From positions 1-10,598 of the forward strand of contig CALGUJ010000260.1 of assembly GCA_937902055.1 (NCBI GenBank): 10,598 nucleotides of DNA, written 5' to 3'. Position 1 is the first letter of the stretch, and every line of letters starts with the position of its first letter. The notes under the pieces are model-generated. The model saw only the letters and a list, made by a program, of their open reading frames with translations, searched no databases and was not told the origin of the DNA. Shown in pieces: positions 6,548 to 10,598 of this stretch. The position numbers and the translations under genes were made by a program. Source of the stretch: an uncultured Pelolinea sp. Lineage in GTDB: Bacteria > Chloroflexota > Anaerolineae > Anaerolineales > Anaerolineaceae.

Positions 6548-7697
6548 TGGTGAGGATGTGCGTGATGATATTCGAGCCGCTGCCGCCGATATTTTGGGTC
6601 ATACCGTAACGGGCGCCTTCCACCTGGCTCGCGCCTGCCTGGCCGCGCAATTGCTGCACGGCTTCGACAATTTGATACATGCCGGTGGCACCCACCGGAT
6701 GGCCGCGGGCTTTCAATCCGCCCAGGGTGGCGGTCGGTATGCGGCCTTTCAACCCGATCTCATTTTCCAGAGCCGGCCGCGGACCCTGGCCTCGGTCGAC
6801 AAACCCGCAGGCTTCCAAGGATAAGGCAGCCATAATGGTGAATGCATCGTGATACTCAAAAAAATCGATCTCTTTGGGGCCGATGCCTGCCTGGTTATAG
6901 GCAGCCCTGCAGGATTTTTCCGCCGCGCTCAGCCAAAGCGGATCTTTGCGCGAATGAATGGCAATGTGATCGCTGGCCGCGCCTGAACCGGCTACCAAAA
7001 TCAAAGGAAAAGCCATGCTTCCCGAAAGTTTTTCAGCCGGCACCAAAATGGCGGCCGCGGCCCCGTCGCCGATAGGGGAGGCGTCCAGCAGGTTGATCGG
7101 TTCGCAGATCATACCGGCGGCTTCGTATTTCTCGGCTGTGATGGGCATGTGAAAGCGCGCGTTGGGATTGTTCATGGCATTCTGATGCGCGTTAATGGAA
7201 AAATTGGCAAAATCGCCATGCTGCCAGCCGTATTCGTGCATGTAACGCTGCATGATCAGCGCGTTTAACGCCACGAAGGAAATACCCTGGCTGACTTCCC
7301 AATCCGCGTCCGCAGCAGTGGCCAGGCTGGCGGTGATCTCATCTCCGGGAGAATCGGTCATCTTTTCAACCCCAACAATCGCGGCGATGTCGATTTCACC
7401 GGAAGCAACAGCCATTAAACCGGCGCGGAACGCGGCCGAACCGGAACTGCAGGCCGACTCCAGCCGTATAGCCTCGGCGCCTCGCGCTCCCACCCAGTCG
7501 GCGATGTATGTTCCCAGGTGCTGTTGTTGATTGGCTGCCGAAGACATCATGTTGCCGGCATATAAACCATCCAGGTGGTCCAGGCCGGCTTCAGTCATCG
7601 CAGCCAGGACAGCGTCGCCTGCCAATTCCCGTAAAGACTTATCCCATTGCTCATCGATTTTGGTAGCGCCAATCCCGATCACGGCTACTTTTCGCAT
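6537..7697 (-). CDS. Thiolase-family acyl-CoA acetyltransferase, SCP-x/archaeal type
   Basis: This 386-residue thiolase-superfamily enzyme catalyses Claisen condensation or thiolysis of acyl-CoA. The catalytic Cys is C83 in ESACSSGSAA (80-89). Histidines follow in YHDAF (282-286, H283) and GGLKARGHPVGATG (326-339, H333). The C-terminal loop reads NIGGSGSN (369-376) where classical degradative thiolases carry a second Cys (CxGGGQ). With HDAF this places it with the SCP-x/archaeal acetoacetyl-CoA thiolases. Archaeal members usually work with HMG-CoA synthase and a DUF35 OB-fold protein, but neither is adjacent here, so mevalonate synthesis is not supported by context. The start is fixed by MRKVAVIGIG and by AGGAG five nt upstream. 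The gene is first in the - strand operon with the AlkZ-related and GH13 genes and divergent from the cyclase-family gene. Confidence 0.9.
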   Translation of the reverse strand: MRKVAVIGIGATKIDEQWDKSLRELAGDAVLAAMTEAGLDHLDGLYAGNMMSSAANQQQHLGTYIADWVGARGAEAIRLESACSSGSAAFRAGLMAVASGEIDIAAIVGVEKMTDSPGDEITASLATAADADWEVSQGISFVALNALIMQRYMHEYGWQHGDFANFSINAHQNAMNNPNARFHMPITAEKYEAAGMICEPINLLDASPIGDGAAAAILVPAEKLSGSMAFPLILVAGSGAASDHIAIHSRKDPLWLSAAEKSCRAAYNQAGIGPKEIDFFEYHDAFTIMAALSLEACGFVDRGQGPRPALENEIGLKGRIPTATLGGLKARGHPVGATGMYQIVEAVQQLRGQAGASQVEGARYGMTQNIGGSGSNIITHILTNVN

Positions 7698-7729
7698 TCA
7701 TACTCCTGATACTGTTGCAGATGTTCGAT

Positions 7730-7735
7730 ATTATA
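7730..7735 (-). promoter_or_regulatory. -10 box of the thiolase operon
   Basis: On the - strand TATAAT lies 32 nt before the thiolase ATG. It gives a leader of about 25 nt carrying the AGGAG site (7703-7707). The -35 hexamer at 17 bp (TAGTTC) is weak. This promoter and the + promoter at 7738-7766 sit back to back in an 86-nt divergent region. Confidence 0.5.
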
Positions 7736-7737
7736 TG

Positions 7738-7766
7738 TAGAAAACCTCTCACGAACTATCTATAAT
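7738..7766 (+). promoter_or_regulatory. Promoter of the cyclase-family gene
   Basis: TAGAAA (7738-7743, four of six matches to TTGACA) is followed after 17 bp by a perfect TATAAT (7761-7766). The predicted start is near 7773. The leader would be only about 11 nt and would begin almost at the AGGA ribosome-binding site (7773-7776). Confidence 0.55.
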
Positions 7767-7783
7767 TAGGGCAGGAAAATTCA

Positions 7784-8422
7784 ATGAAAATCTACGATAT
7801 TAGCATTCCATTATGCGCGCAAACCCCGGTTTGGGAAGGGGATAAAGAGGTGACCATCAAATGGGCCTCACGGATTTCAGAAGGCGCAGAATACAACCTC
7901 TCCGAGTTGGAAATGGGCACCCACGCCGGAACACACCTGGATGCGCCATTCCATGTTTTCGCAAACGGCGCTGCGGTCGATCAAATCGCACTGGAAAAAT
8001 TGATTGGAAAAGCCCAGGTCATTCACATTCCGGATGACGTGCGGAGAATTTCACGCGAGGTGATCGCCCGGAAAGATTTGGTGTATGGTATTTCGCGCCT
8101 GTTGATCCGGACTGCGAATTCCACCAGCGGGATGGAATCCGGCGGCGCCTCTCGCATGGATTACGTCGGGTTGGATAGCGGGGCGGCGGGTTACCTGGTA
8201 GAGAGAGGGTATCAATTGGTCGGCATCGATGGCTTTTCCATTTCCCCGCAGGAGGATTTGATGCCGCCGCACCGCATTCTGCTGGATGGCGGAGTTGTCA
8301 TCCTTGAAACGCTGGATTTAAGCGGTGTTCCGCAGGGAATATATGATCTCTATTGTCTGCCGATGAAACTGGTCGGCACGGACGGCGCTCCGGCGCGCGC
8401 AATCCTGATCGACGCGAATTGA
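7784..8422 (+). CDS. Cyclase-family metal-dependent hydrolase (kynurenine formamidase-like)
   Basis: This 212-residue protein belongs to the cyclase family (Pfam Cyclase), Zn or Mn hydrolases that include kynurenine formamidase KynB and isatin hydrolase. The diagnostic HxxxHxDxPxH motif is present as GTHAGTHLDAPFH (45-57), giving metal-binding H47, H51, D53 and H57. The downstream His and Glu of the family appear in 'PPHRILL' and 'VVILETLDL'. The N-terminal 'YDISIPL' and 'VWEGD' are also typical. The substrate (N-formylkynurenine or another amide or lactam) cannot be told from sequence, and no tryptophan-catabolism gene is nearby. The ATG at 7784 has AGGAAA five nt upstream. The gene is monocistronic. 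Its TGA abuts the TCA (stop complement) of the convergent fabL gene with no base between them. Confidence 0.88.
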   Translation: MKIYDISIPLCAQTPVWEGDKEVTIKWASRISEGAEYNLSELEMGTHAGTHLDAPFHVFANGAAVDQIALEKLIGKAQVIHIPDDVRRISREVIARKDLVYGISRLLIRTANSTSGMESGGASRMDYVGLDSGAAGYLVERGYQLVGIDGFSISPQEDLMPPHRILLDGGVVILETLDLSGVPQGIYDLYCLPMKLVGTDGAPARAILIDAN

Positions 8423-9199
8423 TCAACGCGGGACTGGCAGCGTGTACCCGCCGTCTACGATCAACACCTGGCCGCAAATCATTTCCGCCAACGGACTGCA
8501 TAAAAAAGCGACCGCGTTGGCGATATCTCCAGGTAAAACCAGGCGGCCGGCTGGCGTATTGGCAACCGCGCGCGGGATCACCTGATCATCCTGCATAAAT
8601 GAAAAATGCTGCAAAGCATCCGTTTCGACGATGCCGGGGGATACCGCGTTGACATTGATGCAGCGGGGAGCGAGTTCCACTGCCAGGTAGCGCACCAACG
8701 CGTTCAGGGCGGCTTTGCTGGCGCCCACGGCCACATAGTCCGGCAAAACGCGTTCGGCGCCCGGGCTGGTGATGGCGACGATTTTGCCGCCTTCGGGCGG
8801 CATAAGCGGAACAGCCAGTTGCGCCGCGAACAAAAATCCGCGTGCGTTAACATTTAAGGTATGATCCCAGCCGGATTCCTTTTGCTGCAGAGCGGGGCGA
8901 TTGAAACCCGATGCGGCATTGGAAATAAAGAAATCCAGTTTGCCGAACCGATCGCCAATTTGCCCGAAGAGCGTTTTCAGCCCATCTTCCTTGCCTACAT
9001 TGGCGCGCACCACCAGAACCTGTCGGCCGAGAGCGCGGATTTGCGCCGCAACTTCTTCCGCGGGTTCCTGATTGTGCACGTAATTGACCGCCACATCAGC
9101 CCCAAGTTCAGCCAATTTCAGCGCGATGGCGCGTCCGATGCCGCGCCCGGAACCTGTGACCAGGGCGGTTTTACCGGTGAAATCCAAAGGGTTTTTCAT
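8423..9199 (-). CDS. fabL: FabL-type enoyl-[acyl-carrier-protein] reductase (SDR)
   Basis: This 258-residue classical SDR most resembles FabL (B. subtilis YgaA), the NADPH-dependent enoyl-ACP reductase III of type II fatty-acid synthesis. SDR marks are the cofactor motif TGSGRGIG (15-22), NAASG (94-98), and Y155/K162 in DYVAVGASK, the YxxxxxxK spacing of enoyl reductases rather than YxxxK of FabG. FabL-like stretches are 'NAASGFNRPAL', 'RYLAVELAP', 'VNAVSPGIVETDALQHF', 'NTPAGRLV' and 'MICGQVLIVDGG'. The ATG at 9199 is preferred over the upstream in-frame ATG at 9337. GGAGAGG stands 4 nt before it, and the fold begins at KTALVTG; the extra 46 residues would be unlike the family. It has its own - strand promoter and is divergent from trxB. 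It ends flush against the cyclase-family gene. The alternative is a generic SDR. Confidence 0.82.
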   Translation of the reverse strand: MKNPLDFTGKTALVTGSGRGIGRAIALKLAELGADVAVNYVHNQEPAEEVAAQIRALGRQVLVVRANVGKEDGLKTLFGQIGDRFGKLDFFISNAASGFNRPALQQKESGWDHTLNVNARGFLFAAQLAVPLMPPEGGKIVAITSPGAERVLPDYVAVGASKAALNALVRYLAVELAPRCINVNAVSPGIVETDALQHFSFMQDDQVIPRAVANTPAGRLVLPGDIANAVAFLCSPLAEMICGQVLIVDGGYTLPVPR

Positions 9200-9227
9200 A
9201 GTGCCTCTCCAAATCATTCCTGTAAAC

Positions 9228-9233
9228 ATTATA
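9228..9233 (-). promoter_or_regulatory. -10 box of fabL
   Basis: On the - strand TATAAT lies 28 nt before the fabL ATG at 9199. It gives a leader of about 21 nt with GGAGAGG near its end. The -35 at 17 bp (CAATTA) is weak. The position also supports 9199 over 9337 as the start, since this promoter is downstream of 9337. Confidence 0.5.
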
Positions 9234-9241
9234 TAAAACCT

Positions 9242-9279
9242 GCAATATATTAATTGGTTGCTCGCAGGGTTAATATTGC
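9242..9279. repeat. Imperfect AT-rich inverted repeat in the fabL/trxB divergent region
   Basis: GCAATATATTAA (9242-9253) faces TTAATATTGC (9270-9279) across 16 nt. The arms match after a 2-nt bulge. It lies just upstream of the fabL -10 box, over its -35 region, so it could be an operator. AT-rich sequence makes a chance match possible. Confidence 0.3.
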
Positions 9280-9304
9280 TCCAACTTAAAATTGACAGAT
9301 TGTT

Positions 9305-9334
9305 TAGAAAGTAAAACTGGATTGTTGATATACT
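9305..9334 (+). promoter_or_regulatory. Promoter of trxB flanked by a 10-bp direct repeat
   Basis: TAGAAA (9305-9310), an 18-bp spacer and TATACT (9329-9334) form a plausible promoter. The start would be near 9341, with a 27-nt leader and GGAG (9357-9360) seven nt before the ATG. AAAACTGGAT occurs at 9313-9322 and again at 9336-9345, a 23-nt spacing (about two helical turns). The copies bracket the -10 box, as protein-binding half sites might. Confidence 0.45.
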
Positions 9335-9367
9335 CAAAACTGGATCAATTATCTCTGGAGAATCATA

Positions 9368-10306
9368 ATGATGGCAGAAGAAAATAAAATTGAAGACATT
9401 CTTATCCTGGGAACAGGTCCTGCAGGACTGGCTGCGGCTTTATACGCCGCGCGCGCCGATCTGCGTCCGCTGCTTTTGACCGGGACGGAAATCGGCGGGC
9501 AGGCTGCTACAACCGACCGCATTGAAAATTATCCGGGTTTTCCGGATGGTGTTGGCGGAACGGAACTGGCCGATTTGTTCCAAAAGAATGCCGAACGCTT
9601 CGGCGCCCGCCTGGAATATGACACTGCCACGGAGGTGGATCTTTCCAGCAGGCCGTTCAGCGTGAAAACCTACGGCAAGGAGTTTAAAGCGCGCGCCCTG
9701 ATCATCGCCACCGGCGCCAGTCCGAATAAACTGGGTGTTCCCGGCGAAGAACAATTCAGGGGCAAAGGCGTTTCCTATTGCGCTACTTGTGATGGATGGT
9801 TCTTCAAAGATAAGGATGTGGCGGTGGTAGGCGGCGGCGACAGCGCCCTGGAAGAAGCCATCTTCCTGACGCGCTACGCCAAGACCGTGACCATCATTCA
9901 CCGCCGCGAGGAGCTGCGCGCGGGCGCCTTGCTGCAAAAACGCGCCAAAACCAATCCGAAGATTAAATTTGTATGGAATTCGGTGGTGGAGGAAATCCGC
10001 GGTGATCAGGGCGTGAACAACCTGCTACTTAAAAACGTCAAGGATGGTGGACAAAGCGAGCTGCCGGTGGATGGCATCTTTATCTTTATCGGCCACAGCC
10101 CAAACACGCAATTATTCGCCAATCAATTGAAAATGGACGACAAGAACTATATCGTTGCGGACGCGCGCATGAACACCAGTGTTCCCGGTGTGTTCGCGGC
10201 CGGCGAGGTTTGTGATGCTTTTTTTCGGCAGGTGATCACCTCCGCAGGTATGGGCGCAGCTGCGGCTATCAGCGCGACCAGGTTCCTGGAGAACGAGGGG
10301 GGATAG
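9368..10306 (+). CDS. trxB: Thioredoxin reductase (NADPH, FAD)
   Basis: This 312-residue low-molecular-weight thioredoxin reductase transfers electrons from NADPH through FAD to a redox-active disulfide and then to thioredoxin. In order it shows the FAD-binding GTGPAGLAAALYAAR (15-29), IGGQ (42-45), 'ENYPGFP' (53-59) and 'ATGASP' (114-119). The redox pair is CATC (C138, C141) followed by DG. Next come the NADPH-binding VVGGGDSALEEA (153-164) and HRREELRA (178-185), where HRR marks NADPH preference. The C-terminal FAD motif reads FAAGEVCD (276-283); most family members have GDV, so E280 is a conservative but uncommon change, and 'SAGMG' replaces the usual AAGxG. Length matches the family (about 310). 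The ATG at 9368 is followed by a second ATG; GGAG at 9357-9360 favours either. It is monocistronic with its own promoter, divergent from fabL and followed by repeats. Confidence 0.95.
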   Translation: MMAEENKIEDILILGTGPAGLAAALYAARADLRPLLLTGTEIGGQAATTDRIENYPGFPDGVGGTELADLFQKNAERFGARLEYDTATEVDLSSRPFSVKTYGKEFKARALIIATGASPNKLGVPGEEQFRGKGVSYCATCDGWFFKDKDVAVVGGGDSALEEAIFLTRYAKTVTIIHRREELRAGALLQKRAKTNPKIKFVWNSVVEEIRGDQGVNNLLLKNVKDGGQSELPVDGIFIFIGHSPNTQLFANQLKMDDKNYIVADARMNTSVPGVFAAGEVCDAFFRQVITSAGMGAAAAISATRFLENEGG

Positions 10307-10312
10307 ACTTAT

Positions 10313-10494
10313 ATTGTCTTTACGAAGCCTGCGTTAGCTGGCTGACACGATCTCTTGTCATGAGATCGCTTCGTCACTGCGCTCCTCGCGAATATATTCG
10401 GTAATTGTCTTTACGAAGCCTGCATTCGCAGGCTGAGCAATCTCTTGCCTTAACATCGCTTTGTCACGACGTTCCTTGCGAATATTTTTATGTA
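10313..10494. repeat. Two tandem degenerate ~91-bp palindromic repeats
   Basis: Two head-to-tail copies begin at 10313 and 10404 (period 91). Both open with the same 20 bases (attgtctttacgaagcctgc). Both also share ATCTCTTG, ATCGCTT, GTCAC and a TCCT/GCGAATAT end, with scattered changes and one indel. Copy 2 contains a perfect hairpin, AGCCTGC (10417-10423) with GCAGGCT (10428-10434). Copy 1 has the same stem with one mismatch and a second perfect hairpin, CGATCTC (10348-10354) with GAGATCG (10362-10368). The ATCGCTTCGTCACTGCGCTCCT core resembles a widely dispersed bacterial intergenic repeat whose complement translates as EERSDEAI. It holds no gene. Confidence 0.75.
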
Positions 10495-10502
10495 GAAAAT
10501 AA

Positions 10503-10534
10503 AAACAGGTCAGACAAGAATGTCTGACCTGTTT
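10503..10534. terminator. Strong intrinsic terminator, best oriented for the - strand gene at the window edge
   Basis: A perfect 14-bp stem, AAACAGGTCAGACA (10503-10516) with TGTCTGACCTGTTT (10521-10534), closes a 4-nt AGAA loop. Read on the - strand it is followed by a long T tract (TTTTTATTTTC). It lies 16 nt after the stop of the - strand gene ending at 10551. On the + strand the tail is only TTTGCTTAATTT, so termination from trxB would be weaker. Confidence 0.8.
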
Positions 10535-10550
10535 GCTTAATTTACAGGAT

Positions 10551-10598
10551 TTATGGCGCCTGGGTGGCAACAGCGCCGATGCCCGACCATGAGAAGAC
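10551..10598 (-). CDS. C-terminal 15 codons of an unidentified gene
   Basis: On the - strand an open frame from the window edge reads VFSWSGIGAVATQAP and ends in TAA at 10551-10553. The strong hairpin terminator just beyond (10503-10534) and the absence of another sensible frame support it as a real gene end. The fragment is too short to name. Confidence 0.5.
   Translation of the reverse strand, partial: VFSWSGIGAVATQAP

Noticed and set aside
9292-9297. Perfect TTGACA on the + strand
   Set aside because: No acceptable -10 hexamer follows at 15-19 bp, so I preferred TAGAAA/TATACT for trxB.
9200-9337. 46-residue N-terminal extension of the FabL-type protein
   Set aside because: A good ribosome site and a -10 box both lie inside this stretch, just before the ATG at 9199, and the SDR fold starts there.
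9440-9937. 165-codon - strand frame opposite trxB
   Set aside because: trxB is certain on the + strand; this frame carries no recognisable motif and no start signal.
10358-10570. 70-codon - strand frame ending EERSDEAIS
   Set aside because: It runs through the terminator and both palindromic repeats. EERSDEAIS is a typical translation of this repeat type, so it is a spurious gene.

Overview
This 10.6 kb window carries nine complete protein genes, the ends of two more, and a repeat-rich tail. Coding density is high and intergenic spaces are short, with several stop/start overlaps. No tRNA, rRNA, transposase or CRISPR array is visible. The mix of an atypical NDUFA9-like SDR, an AlkZ-related winged-helix protein, a GH13 enzyme with a PDE-type region IV, an SCP-x/archaeal-type thiolase and an FtsZ-family gene, together with repeats that read as 'EERSDEAIS' in translation, suggests an environmental bacterium of the Chloroflexota (Anaerolineae-like). 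That placement is inference from protein style, not from a marker gene.

Layout, left to right. (1) Bases 2-217 are the 3' end of a + strand gene, possibly DinB-like. It meets a - strand operon tail to tail at a shared hairpin terminator (240-269). (2) The - strand operon 2959->247 encodes a TIM-barrel, glycosidase-like protein, an FtsZ-family GTPase and a 72-residue unknown protein. The first two genes are 3 nt apart and the last two overlap by 8 nt. (3) A + strand atypical SDR (3043-3936) has a consensus -10 box just before its ATG and is probably leaderless. (4) A - strand operon 7697->3938 encodes a thiolase, an AlkZ-related protein and a GH13 alpha-amylase-family enzyme. (5) From the same divergent region, a cyclase-family metal hydrolase runs + (7784-8422). 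It ends back to back with a - strand FabL-type enoyl-ACP reductase (9199-8423). (6) trxB (9368-10306) is divergent from fabL. (7) The tail holds two degenerate ~90 bp palindromic repeats, a perfect 14-bp terminator hairpin and the last 15 codons of a - strand gene.

The most interesting locus is the TIM-barrel/FtsZ/small-protein operon. The FtsZ-family protein keeps the GTP-binding signature and the C-terminal partner-binding peptide. However, the second catalytic aspartate of its T7 loop is His (H219), a position where loss in FtsZ strongly reduces GTP hydrolysis. The TIM-barrel protein encoded just upstream has glutamines where clan-A-type glycosidases usually carry the two catalytic glutamates. 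If both readings hold, the operon pairs two pseudoenzymes with a small unknown partner. This could be a structural, envelope-linked or division-modulating module. The functional interpretation is inference.

The other genes look like ordinary metabolism: CoA/fatty-acid chemistry (thiolase, FabL), carbohydrate processing (GH13), redox (TrxB) and possible DNA repair (AlkZ-related).
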